A stretch of DNA of 5,792 bases. Origin: an uncultured Blautia sp. (lineage in GTDB: Bacteria; Bacillota; Clostridia; Lachnospirales; Lachnospiraceae). The notes under the pieces were generated by a model. It did not search any database. It saw only the letters and a list, made by a program, of their open reading frames with translations, and was not told the origin of the DNA. The position numbers were made by a program, and so were the translations under genes. The DNA lies in NCBI GenBank assembly GCA_946538475.1, contig CAMNGN010000125.1:1-5792 (forward strand). Reading direction: 5' to 3'. Of the stretch, positions 1 to 5,792 are shown in pieces. The first letter of the stretch is position 1. Each line of letters begins with the position of its first letter.

Positions 1-146
1 CTGTAGGTCTCAGTACCGGCGCTTCTGTCGGTGTCGGTGTTTCTGTCGGTTTCTCTGTCGGCGTTTCTGTCGGCGTCGGCATCGGTGTCTCTGTCGGTGT
101 CGGCGTCGGTGTCGGTGTTGGTGTAGGTGTAGGTGTCGGTGTCGGC
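1..146 (-). repeat. Hexamer-rich Pro-Thr tract inside the FecR-domain gene
   Basis: Read on the minus strand this is a run of degenerate six-base units (CCGACA and variants such as CCTACA) encoding (Pro-Thr)n, broken by Glu, Met and Lys codons (PTETPMPT, PTEKPTET). The purest stretch is about 97-146. Units are multiples of three bases, so length changes by slippage would keep the frame. Such tracts are usually extended, often glycosylated or wall-spanning spacers in surface proteins; that role is inferred. Confidence 0.85.
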
Positions 147-2131
147 GCAGGTGCCTCTGTCGGTGTCGGTGCAGGTGCCTCTGTCGGTGTCGGTGCGGGT
201 ACCTCTGTCGGTGTCGGTACGGGTACCTCTGTCGGTATCGGCGCGGGTGCCTCTGTCGGTATCAGCACGGGTGCCGGAATCGCGGTCGGTGCCGGAACCG
301 GAGTCGCGGTCGGTGCAGGTCTCACGGTACGGGCGGGCGGAAGGACCTTCAGAATTCCCAGGTCTTCACTGACCGTATAATTTCCGGAATCTGCACCGCC
401 CCAGTCGATCGTGTAAGTGTTCACACTCTCTCCGACTTCTGTCTGGCTTCCCGTCGCCGTAACCTTTGCCGCAACGGGTGAAACCTGTGAATAGACAGCC
501 TCCGGATCGTAAAGAGGTCTGTCATTGTAATCGGTGATGTCTGTATCTATTTTGATCCGGACATTTGTATAATCCGCATACAGATCGTTCGATGCTTCTT
601 CACCGACAAGAAGATCGAGTTTGTTTACCCTTCCTTCTGCTGTCCGGGCAAGCGCTGCTATCCGGTTTCTGATCGTAGTTACATCCCACAGGGCATCTGC
701 CGCAGACTTTTTAAGGAGAGCCTCGTTGTCTGCGAAGAGCCGCAAAACCTCTTCGGGTATCTCATCTTCGGAGATGGTTTGCATCCTGAATTCTATCGTC
801 TGCTCCTCTCCTTCATTGTGAAGGAATACCGAAAGTTTTTTCCCTGCGTGGAGTTCTATCTCCTCAGTCTCTCCGGTCAGAGGATTGGTTCCATGTACGA
901 GCACCGATCCGGTCACGCCGTATAATGCCTGTCCGCTTTCGGCTCCGGCAACAGCATACGAAAGATTGCTCCAGGGTTCCTGCCCGGTCTGATATCCGGG
1001 AGCGGTGATCAGGCGTGCGTCCGGGTTGGTCAGAGGTGTTCCGTCGTAGACCTTCGAAGCGCTGCCCGTCCACACCACCGCAGGTGCGGGATCGACCACC
1101 AGAACGCCGTCCGTCGTGGTAACGTTGGTGAACAGATCGGTCACATCCTCACCGGATTCGTTATAGATCGTATAATCGCTCACCGGATTGGCTGCCGTTC
1201 CGGCGTCCGTCAAAGATCCGCCTGCCGTCGCCTCGCATACAAAGCCTTCGGGAAGCCCGTAGCAGAGCACATCGTCCGGCCTTGTAAGAGGCGTTCCGTC
1301 ATAAATTCTGCTCGCGCTCTGCGCAATCAGCCTTACGGGTGCATCATAACCGTTTTGTTGTGTCAAAAAGTCCGATGAAGGGATGCCGGTTCCGGCACTG
1401 ATCCTGTCTGCCAGAGGTCCATTCTCAGCCGCCTGTGCAGATACAAAACCGCGAAGATCCTCTGCCGTGACTGCCGAGATCATCGGCTCGGAGTCGGCAA
1501 GACCGTTCATATCAGCATCGAGAACAGCCGCTTTCTGACCGGCACTCAGCATGAAACTGCGAGGATTACCGGTACTGTCCGTGTAGGTACACTCCGCCTG
1601 CCCCTCAAGAAGACTGATCACAGATACACGGCCTGCGGTTCCTGCAGAAGTCATGTTCTCCTCTGCTTTATCCAGAATTTCCGGGAGATTCGGATGCCCC
1701 GCTGCATAATCAGCGGCGAGAACGATCGTACCCCTTATGCCCACCATCATCGTGGAAGTCTGGATGTCCAGGCTCTCGTTCTCATCCAGATGATTTTCCA
1801 CGTCGAGAAGCATCTGTCCCTCCGAAAGACTGAGCTCCATCTCATCACCGTTTTGGTCAAATTTGACCTTACTTTCTTCGTCGACGGTGACGATCCTTCC
1901 TTCATCGAGTCCCACCGAGGCAAGGCTTTCTTCTCCCGTGCTCATGGTTTCGCCGCTTTCAAAGCGGACATTCTCCATGACAAACCGGGACTCGCCCGCC
2001 TCATCCTGTATCTCAACATTGCCTTCATAACGAAGAAGCCGCATTGTGTAGGCGCTGTATGTTTCTGCAGGGATAATGCTCCCCGCGACAAGCGCTGATA
2101 CAAGTACGGCCGGATAAAACAATCTCTTCAT
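1..2131 (-). CDS. Secreted FecR-domain protein with MBG-like repeats and Pro/Thr/Glu-rich tail (3' end beyond window)
   Basis: The frame stays open for 710 codons from ATG 2131 to the window edge with no stop, so the C-terminus is missing. Residues 1-27 form a signal peptide: MKRLF, a hydrophobic stretch (AVLVSALVAGSII), then a likely cleavage after an Ala near 27. Residues about 36-205 match the FecR fold: SGETMSTGEESLASV at 59-73, the repeated pattern of a regular beta protein, VGIRGT at 130-135, then LLEGQAE and SAGQKAAVLD at 196-205. Residues 268-348 form an MBG-like Ig-type repeat (SASRIYDGTPLT to GVLVVDP). A second one starts at 357 (SASKVYDGTPLT) and closes near 598 (NYTVSEDLGILKVLPP). 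From 604 on it is Pro/Thr/Glu/Ala low complexity. No membrane segment or sortase signal is visible, but one could lie off the edge. FecR in Gram-negatives is an anti-sigma/sensor protein for iron citrate; no sigma-factor or TonB partner is present here, so a surface or adhesive role is inferred. The start is supported by the signal peptide, although the ribosome-binding site is weak (AAGAGA about 8 bases upstream). Confidence 0.88.
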   Translation of the reverse strand, partial: MKRLFYPAVLVSALVAGSIIPAETYSAYTMRLLRYEGNVEIQDEAGESRFVMENVRFESGETMSTGEESLASVGLDEGRIVTVDEESKVKFDQNGDEMELSLSEGQMLLDVENHLDENESLDIQTSTMMVGIRGTIVLAADYAAGHPNLPEILDKAEENMTSAGTAGRVSVISLLEGQAECTYTDSTGNPRSFMLSAGQKAAVLDADMNGLADSEPMISAVTAEDLRGFVSAQAAENGPLADRISAGTGIPSSDFLTQQNGYDAPVRLIAQSASRIYDGTPLTRPDDVLCYGLPEGFVCEATAGGSLTDAGTAANPVSDYTIYNESGEDVTDLFTNVTTTDGVLVVDPAPAVVWTGSASKVYDGTPLTNPDARLITAPGYQTGQEPWSNLSYAVAGAESGQALYGVTGSVLVHGTNPLTGETEEIELHAGKKLSVFLHNEGEEQTIEFRMQTISEDEIPEEVLRLFADNEALLKKSAADALWDVTTIRNRIAALARTAEGRVNKLDLLVGEEASNDLYADYTNVRIKIDTDITDYNDRPLYDPEAVYSQVSPVAAKVTATGSQTEVGESVNTYTIDWGGADSGNYTVSEDLGILKVLPPARTVRPAPTATPVPAPTAIPAPVLIPTEAPAPIPTEVPVPTPTEVPAPTPTEAPAPTPTEAPAPTPTPTPTPTPTPTPTPTETPMPTPTETPTEKPTETPTPTEAPVLRPT
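147..314 (-). repeat. Tandem 24-bp array, seven units, encoding 8-residue PTEAPAPT-type repeats
   Basis: Units begin at 147, 171, 195, 219, 243, 267 and 291. In plus-strand orientation the unit is close to GCAGGTGCCTCTGTCGGTGT followed by CGGT. The units at 147 and 171 are identical; those at 195-266 differ at a few positions; those at 267-314 are degenerate in the middle (PTAIPAPV and PTATPVPA instead of PTEAPAPT). The gradient from identical to diverged units suggests recent expansion at the end nearer the C-terminus. It lies wholly within the coding frame of the FecR-domain protein and forms the first part of its Pro-rich tail. Confidence 0.9.
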
Positions 2132-2180
2132 ATTTTTTTCTCTTACTTTCCGTGAAAAGCAAAACAATTTTTCCAACGAT

Positions 2181-2209
2181 ATCGTAACATATTATTATTT
2201 CTTCATCAA
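2181..2209 (-). promoter_or_regulatory. Candidate sigma-A-type promoter for the FecR-domain gene
   Basis: On the minus strand, TTGATG (2209-2204) is followed by a 17-base AT-rich spacer and TACGAT (2186-2181). Each hexamer matches consensus at four of six positions with ideal spacing. Transcription would start near 2174, giving a leader of about 43 bases before ATG 2131. An alternative is TTGCTG with TATACA further upstream (16-base spacer). Both were read by eye only. Confidence 0.4.
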
Positions 2210-2223
2210 GAGATAACACTGCC

Positions 2224-2274
2224 CATGACATGATAAACAGGGGTTTGGCTTGCTTATTTGTATATTCTGTCATG
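2224..2274. repeat. Inverted repeat CATGACA / TGTCATG in the divergent intergenic region
   Basis: CATGACA at 2224-2230 and its exact reverse complement TGTCATG at 2268-2274 are separated by 37 bases. They sit between the candidate leftward promoter (2181-2209) and the candidate rightward promoter (2292-2321), a natural place for an operator. With 7-bp arms and a long gap it could also be chance. No regulator gene is adjacent in the window. Confidence 0.3.
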
Positions 2275-2291
2275 AGTTAGCAGCAATCCGG

Positions 2292-2321
2292 TTCGCAACT
2301 TACCGTAACATCCGGTATACT
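2292..2321 (+). promoter_or_regulatory. Candidate promoter for the SGNH esterase gene
   Basis: TTCGCA (2292-2297, four of six matches to TTGACA) is followed by an 18-base spacer and TATACT (2316-2321, five of six matches to TATAAT). This would leave a leader of roughly 85 bases before ATG 2414, which holds the short palindrome AACCGGTT at 2340-2347. The assignment is by eye and moderate at best. Confidence 0.3.
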
Positions 2322-2400
2322 GATACATAAGGAGCCGGGAACCGGTTGTACTGCTTTTATTCCTTTTACAAATTTTGATTATGTAGATTCCGGCCACTGT

Positions 2401-2406
2401 GAGGTG
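2401..2406 (+). promoter_or_regulatory. Ribosome-binding site of the SGNH esterase gene
   Basis: GAGGTG lies 7 bases before ATG 2414, a good Shine-Dalgarno match at ideal spacing. It fixes the start of this gene and makes it the best-equipped start in the window. Confidence 0.8.
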
Positions 2407-2413
2407 AAACGTA

Positions 2414-3016
2414 ATGAGAAAAATAGTTTTTTTTGGAGATTCGAACACGTACGGATATGAACCTTCCGAAGTGATGCCCGGTCGCTACCCGGCAGAAGTC
2501 AGATGGGTCGACCGCTTTGCCGGGCAGCTCGGGAAAGAATGGCAGGTAATTTCTAACGGACTGAACGGCAGGAAAATACCCGATGTGCGTCACACTTATC
2601 AGCAGGAACCCGTGCTCCGCATGATAAAGGAAGCCGGAGAGGCCGGAATTCTTGCGGTCATGCTCGGCACTAACGATCTGGTGCTGACATACACGGCCGA
2701 TGCGGAGGTTCCGATCGCAAAAATGAACCGTTTTCTGGCGTTTGTGACGGAACATATGGACCCCGAACGCCTTCTGATCATTGCGCCTGTATACATTGGG
2801 TCTTCTAATGCAGGTATTCAGTTCCTCTCAGATTGGTATAAAGAAAGCATAAAAATGAACGAGGGCTTTCGCACACTTTCCGCAAAATACGGAAACCGGT
2901 TTGTGGATGCCGGGAAGTGGGGCATCGAGCTTGCGTATGATTACGTGCATTTTTCTTCTTCAGGGCATTTACAGTTTGCTGAACACATACTAACGTACTG
3001 TCTGAACAGTTTTTAA
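2414..3016 (+). CDS. SGNH/GDSL-family hydrolase (esterase/lipase-like)
   Basis: This 200-residue protein carries the SGNH blocks in order: block I FGDSNTYGY with nucleophile Ser10; block II NGLNGR (48-53), where the Gly of NGR likely serves the oxyanion hole; block III GTND (85-88), whose Asn87 is the second oxyanion donor; and block V DYVHF with Asp176 and His179 completing the triad. The arrangement GDS-NTYG, GLNGR and GTND resembles the single-domain arylesterase/acyltransferase group that includes the Mycobacterium smegmatis acyltransferase MsAcT; substrates there are small acyl esters, and the real substrate here is unknown. Length is normal for the family. There is no signal peptide, so it should be cytoplasmic. 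It is transcribed alone, divergent from the FecR-domain gene and convergent with the alpha/beta hydrolase. The start is supported by GAGGTG seven bases upstream. Confidence 0.92.
   Translation: MRKIVFFGDSNTYGYEPSEVMPGRYPAEVRWVDRFAGQLGKEWQVISNGLNGRKIPDVRHTYQQEPVLRMIKEAGEAGILAVMLGTNDLVLTYTADAEVPIAKMNRFLAFVTEHMDPERLLIIAPVYIGSSNAGIQFLSDWYKESIKMNEGFRTLSAKYGNRFVDAGKWGIELAYDYVHFSSSGHLQFAEHILTYCLNSF
2997..3014 (+). terminator. Weak terminator-like hairpin at the end of the SGNH gene
   Basis: ACTGT (2997-3001), loop CTGA and ACAGT (3006-3010) form a 5-bp stem followed directly by TTTT, running into the gene's own TAA stop. The shape fits an intrinsic terminator for the plus-strand gene, but the stem is short and low in GC. 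The 53-bp gap to the convergent gene offers no better candidate. Confidence 0.25.
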
Positions 3017-3069
3017 CAGCGCAGTGCTTTTCAGACCGGTCAGAGGACCTGTTGTTACATTTTGAGAAG

Positions 3070-3648
3070 TCAAAGGTCAGCTTCGGAAATAAACCTCTCC
3101 GTCTCTTTCATGATCCTGTACAGTTCTTTCATGTCAGCAAACGGATCCTTCGACTCAAGTGAATGATTCGCATAGGCAATCAAAGCGCAGGGGATCTTTC
3201 GCTCCTCACAAAGCCTAAAGATGCGGCTCTTTTCTCGACCTACCCAGGGGTCATCATCCCCCGTAAAAGCGATCGCCTTTCCAATCGGGAACAGGAAGGT
3301 ATCTTCAAGCGGCGTGTAAAGAATCTGCCTGATCTTGTCCTTTGCGGAGCTTTCCGCGGCTATCTTCGCCGCAACGATCGTCCCGATACTCTTACCGATG
3401 AACAGTATGTCCTCATACTCCGAGAAGTCCACATCCTTGAGCATCTCCAGGGACTGCTCCAGTGCGATCTGAAAAGACTGCTCCATCCGCGCCCGGTCAC
3501 CCTTGATCTTAGGCGGAAATCCGGTGTACGCCATGATCTTCTCGTCATACCCATGCAGAGCAGCGATCTTCCTGCTGTAATAAAGCAGCGGCTTGTCAGC
3601 CGTATATCCAATCCCAGGAAAAAAAACCGCCAGTTTTTTCTCTTTCAT
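3070..3648 (-). CDS. Small alpha/beta-fold hydrolase
   Basis: With ATG at 3648 the product is 192 residues. The N-terminal strand LAVFFPGIGYTADKPLLYY (6-24) is typical of an alpha/beta hydrolase, with the oxyanion region at the PGIGY turn. The nucleophile elbow is FIGKSIGT, with Ser87 in a G-K-S-I-G form of GxSxG. FTGDDDPWVG (128-137) supplies the acid, one of Asp131-133, and YANHSLE supplies His162. This order and length fit the compact dienelactone-hydrolase-like group; the substrate cannot be told. No signal peptide is seen, so it is cytoplasmic. The frame extends 7 codons further to a TTG at 3669, but that start overlaps the ABC-F gene and lacks a ribosome site. ATG 3648 has GGAG nine bases upstream and lies 4 bases past the ABC-F stop. 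It is the last gene of the leftward operon seen here. Confidence 0.88.
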   Translation of the reverse strand: MKEKKLAVFFPGIGYTADKPLLYYSRKIAALHGYDEKIMAYTGFPPKIKGDRARMEQSFQIALEQSLEMLKDVDFSEYEDILFIGKSIGTIVAAKIAAESSAKDKIRQILYTPLEDTFLFPIGKAIAFTGDDDPWVGREKSRIFRLCEERKIPCALIAYANHSLESKDPFADMKELYRIMKETERFISEADL

Positions 3649-3652
3649 AGTC

Positions 3653-5494
3653 CTATTCTCCATCACCAAACGACTCCACCAGCTCCTGCAGCTCCAAGAA
3701 CCGCTCTATCTTCGTTTCCAGTTCCTCCTCGACCTCTTCCTTCTTCCCGGTCAGCTCCTGCAGCAGAATATAATCCGCGCCGGCTTTCTCCATCTGCTTA
3801 TCGAGATCCTCCGACTCGGCCGTCAGCCTGTCGATCTCGGGCTCCAGAGAATCATATTCCTTCTGCTCGCGATAACTGAGCTTCGTCTTGGGCCGCTCCT
3901 TCTTCTGACGTCCTCGCGTTTCACTCTTTGCCGAACCTTTCGAATCCTCAACAGAAGCATTACCGGCAGGCTCATTCTCCTCCTCGCAGCGTATACGATA
4001 CTCCTCGTACCCGCCCTCGCTCCGGAAAAGCGTCCCATCCTTCCTGAAGGCAAAGATCCGGTTTACGGTCCTGTCCAGAAAATATCTGTCATGGGAAACA
4101 GTGATAAGAATTCCCGCAAAGTGATCCAGATAATCCTCCAGCACCTGAAGCGTGCGGATGTCCAGATCGTTGGTAGGCTCATCCAAGATCAGCACATTGG
4201 GCGCCTCCATCAGCACGCGCAGCAGCTGAAGCCGCCTCTTCTCTCCTCCCGACAGCGATTCGATCGGCGTGTACTGCTGATCCCCGTCAAACAGGAACCT
4301 CTCGCACATGGAAGAAGCCGAGACAAGGCCATCGGTGGTGCGAATATACTCCGCACCTTCCTTGATATAATCAATAACACGAACCGACAGATCCGGGATG
4401 GCTTCGCTCTTCCGCAGAAAATCTCCCGAATCCCAGTATTCCTGACCGAAATATCCAAATTTTACCGTCTGGCCCACGCTCACCGTGCCTTCTGCAGGCG
4501 GGATGATTCCCAGAATGGTCCTGAGCAGCGTAGATTTGCCGCAGCCGTTCGGCCCCAGAATACCGACTCTGTCATTCTTCAAAAAAGTGTAGGTGAAATC
4601 GTGAAACAGAAGCTTCCCGTCATATCCCCCACCGAGCTCCGACAGCTCGATCGTCTTGTTGCCGAGCCTCGATGGCAGGGAAGAGATCGTCACATCCCTC
4701 TCCTCCACGATCTTCTCCCGGTTCTTCAGCATCTCAAACCGCTGAATGTGCGCTTTCTGCTTGGTCGCTCTCGCCCTCGCGCCGCGCATCATCCAGGCCA
4801 GATCCTGCTTGTAGAGAGCTGCCATCTTCCGCTCGGCAGCCATGGCAAAATCAAGCCTTTCCTGCTTTGTCTGAAGATAAACCTCGTAGTTACCCTCATA
4901 TCTGAAAATGTCCGCCCTGTCGATCTCCCAGATCCTGTTCGTGACTTCATCCAGGAAATACCGGTCATGCGTGACCATCAGGACCGCACCGGTGTAGCTT
5001 TCGAGCCGGTTCTGCAGCCACTCGATCATCTCATGGTCCAGATGGTTAGTCGGCTCATCGAGGATCAGCAGATCACAGGGAGTAAGAAGCGCACCTGCAA
5101 GTGCCGCACGCTTCTTCTGTCCACCCGAAAGAGTCTTAGGAGAAACATCCGGATCTTCGATCCCCAGACGCGCCAGCATTGCACGCGCCTCTCCCTCGAT
5201 GCTCCAGTGTTCTTCGCCCATGACGGACACGCAGACATTCTCCAGCACAGTCTTGTCAGGATCAAAGGTCGGATTCTGCGGAAGGTATGATATACGAAGG
5301 CCGTTCCGCGTTGTAAGCTTTCCACCGTCGGGCTCCGTCTGTCCCGCAATGATGGAAAGGATGGTGGATTTACCGGTTCCGTTGACTCCGATCACGCCTA
5401 TTCGTTCATTATCCTCAATACCCGCATTGACATCCCGGAAAATCACCTTGTTCCCGAGCGTCATGCTGATATTTTCCAGCGTCAGGATATTCAT
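3653..5494 (-). CDS. ABC-F family ATPase, Uup-like, with C-terminal coiled coil
   Basis: This 613-residue soluble protein has two ABC ATPase domains and no membrane segment. Domain 1 has Walker A GVNGTGKST (36-44), signature LSGGQ (122-126), Walker B LLILDEPTNHLD (142-153, catalytic Glu147) and switch His176. A charged linker about 200-268 (ERKMAALYKQDLAWMMRGAR) is the interdomain arm of ABC-F proteins, which reaches the ribosomal P-site tRNA in studied members. Domain 2 has Walker A GPNGCGKST (314-322), LSGGE (414-418), VLILDEPTNDLD (434-445, Glu439) and His468. Residues about 505-540 form a charged linker (NEPAGNASVEDSKG, then Lys/Arg-rich), followed by a coiled coil from KTKLSYREQKEYDSLE to the end. 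That tail is the mark of Uup-type members, linked to ribosome and DNA-branch functions, rather than of antibiotic-resistance ABC-F proteins, but the assignment is by motif only. All catalytic residues are intact. The ATG overlaps the preceding stop (ATGA) and has no clear Shine-Dalgarno sequence. Confidence 0.95.
   Translation of the reverse strand: MNILTLENISMTLGNKVIFRDVNAGIEDNERIGVIGVNGTGKSTILSIIAGQTEPDGGKLTTRNGLRISYLPQNPTFDPDKTVLENVCVSVMGEEHWSIEGEARAMLARLGIEDPDVSPKTLSGGQKKRAALAGALLTPCDLLILDEPTNHLDHEMIEWLQNRLESYTGAVLMVTHDRYFLDEVTNRIWEIDRADIFRYEGNYEVYLQTKQERLDFAMAAERKMAALYKQDLAWMMRGARARATKQKAHIQRFEMLKNREKIVEERDVTISSLPSRLGNKTIELSELGGGYDGKLLFHDFTYTFLKNDRVGILGPNGCGKSTLLRTILGIIPPAEGTVSVGQTVKFGYFGQEYWDSGDFLRKSEAIPDLSVRVIDYIKEGAEYIRTTDGLVSASSMCERFLFDGDQQYTPIESLSGGEKRRLQLLRVLMEAPNVLILDEPTNDLDIRTLQVLEDYLDHFAGILITVSHDRYFLDRTVNRIFAFRKDGTLFRSEGGYEEYRIRCEEENEPAGNASVEDSKGSAKSETRGRQKKERPKTKLSYREQKEYDSLEPEIDRLTAESEDLDKQMEKAGADYILLQELTGKKEEVEEELETKIERFLELQELVESFGDGE
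3658..3661 (-). promoter_or_regulatory. Ribosome-binding site deciding the start of the alpha/beta hydrolase
   Basis: GGAG (minus strand 3661-3658) lies inside the last codons of the ABC-F gene, 9 bases before ATG 3648. It supports that start over the upstream TTG 3669 or ATG 3663, and fits translation coupled to the ABC-F gene. Confidence 0.55.
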
Positions 5495-5792
5495 GCGGCC
5501 GGCGCTGCTTCTACAGGCGCTGCTTCAACTGCTGCTTCCTCTGCGGGCGCTGCTTCTACTGCTGCCTCTGCAGGTGCTGCTTCAACCGCTGCCGCCTCTG
5601 CAGGTGCTGCCGCCTCAACTGCCGCTTCCTCTGCGGGCGCTGCAGCTTCAAGAGTTGTGTCCTCTGCGGGTGCCGCCTCAACTACAGGTGCCTCTTCAAC
5701 TGCTGCTTCTTCTGCAGGCACTGCAGCTTCTTCCGCTGCTGCAGGCTCTCTGCTCTCTGCGAGCTCATCCAGCCAGTGGAAGGAACCGGTCT
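5491..5792 (-). CDS. C-terminal end of an unidentified protein with Ala/Pro/Glu repeat tail (5' end beyond window)
   Basis: Ninety-nine complete codons are visible before the TGA at 5493-5491. The first residues, TGSFHWLDELAESREP, look like the end of a folded domain; the rest is a disordered tail of Ala, Pro, Glu and Val in units like AAPAEEAAVE, ending EAAPVEAAPAA. Tails of this kind are acidic, flexible spacers and do not identify the protein. An internal ATG at 5721 would give a repeat-only peptide of 76 residues, but the frame is open through the upstream sequence to the edge and the non-repeat start argues for a longer gene. It overlaps the ABC-F start by four bases, so the two are co-transcribed and probably translationally coupled. 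I do not recognise the family. Confidence 0.8.
   Translation of the reverse strand, partial: TGSFHWLDELAESREPAAAEEAAVPAEEAAVEEAPVVEAAPAEDTTLEAAAPAEEAAVEAAAPAEAAAVEAAPAEAAVEAAPAEEAAVEAAPVEAAPAA
5510..5745 (-). repeat. Imperfect repeats encoding an Ala-Pro-Glu tail
   Basis: In plus orientation the motif CTGC(A/G)GG recurs at 5541, 5568, 5598, 5631, 5664 and 5712, with gaps of 27, 30, 33, 33 and 48 bases, so units are 9-11 codons (about 16 for the last) and always in frame. Between them lie short GCTGCTTC-like blocks. The protein unit is close to AAPAEEAAVE. Spacing changes in whole codons, as expected of a tract that grows and shrinks under selection for an open frame. Confidence 0.75.

Noticed and set aside
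1..314. CRISPR array
   Set aside because: The repeats are contiguous, of 24 and 6 bp with no unique spacers, and encode an in-frame protein tail.
133..372. Plus-strand frame with repeated VPLSVSV units
   Set aside because: It is the opposite-strand reading of the 24-bp repeat that encodes PTEAPAPT in the FecR-domain gene. The minus-strand frame is open for 710 codons and has a signal peptide and domains.
1694..2098. 134-codon plus-strand frame
   Set aside because: It is antisense to the FecR domain of the large minus-strand gene and shows no recognisable motif or ribosome-binding site.
2366..2755. 129-codon minus-strand frame over the SGNH gene
   Set aside because: It overlaps a gene with clear catalytic blocks and a good ribosome-binding site on the other strand, and has no family pattern of its own.
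3017..3069. Possible bidirectional terminator (GGTC-AGAG-GACC) between the convergent hydrolases
   Set aside because: The stem is only 4 bp before a mismatch and has no T-run close by on either strand.
3593..5290. 565-codon open frame on the plus strand, antisense to the ABC-F gene
   Set aside because: It lies almost wholly opposite a complete ABC-F gene with every motif intact. Its product is rich in Leu, Arg, His and Gln with no domain pattern, as expected when a codon-biased gene is read from the other strand.
3653..5494. Antibiotic-resistance ABC-F gene (Msr/Vga/Lsa/OptrA type)
   Set aside because: The C-terminal Lys-rich linker plus coiled coil points to the Uup-like housekeeping group, and no mobile element or resistance gene is nearby. 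Only a phylogeny with reference ABC-F proteins would settle it.

Overview
The window looks like chromosomal DNA from a Gram-positive anaerobe of the class Clostridia, most likely a Lachnospiraceae-type gut or rumen bacterium. This rests on protein style (a secreted FecR-domain protein with MBG-like repeats and a Pro-Thr-Glu tail, plus an ABC-F ATPase with a coiled-coil tail), moderate GC in genes and an AT-rich intergenic region. It is inference, because no rRNA or other taxonomic marker is present.

Left third (1-2131, minus strand): one large open frame of 710 codons that starts at 2131 and runs off the left edge without a stop. It has a signal peptide, a FecR-type domain, one complete MBG-like Ig-fold repeat, a second MBG-like repeat that seems interrupted by about 145 residues, and a Pro/Thr/Glu-rich tail encoded by a tandem 24-bp array and a run of hexamers. 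It is probably an exported surface protein.

Middle (2132-2413): a 282-bp AT-rich divergent intergenic region with a candidate promoter for each flanking gene and an inverted repeat between them. To its right, on the plus strand, is a 200-aa SGNH/GDSL esterase (2414-3016). It converges on the gene to its right across a 53-bp gap.

Right half (3070-5792, minus strand): a compact leftward gene string. It begins with the C-terminal end of an unidentified protein with an Ala/Pro/Glu repeat tail (5491-5792, 5' end outside the window). Next comes a complete Uup-like ABC-F ATPase (3653-5494), whose start overlaps the preceding stop as ATGA. Last is a small alpha/beta hydrolase (start best placed at 3648) beginning 4 bases after the ABC-F stop. 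The spacing indicates one operon with translational coupling.

No RNA gene, CRISPR array, insertion sequence or phage gene was seen. Nothing proves a new multi-gene system. The least ordinary elements are the FecR-MBG-PT surface protein with its split repeat and length-variable tail, and the repeat-tailed protein coupled to the ABC-F gene.
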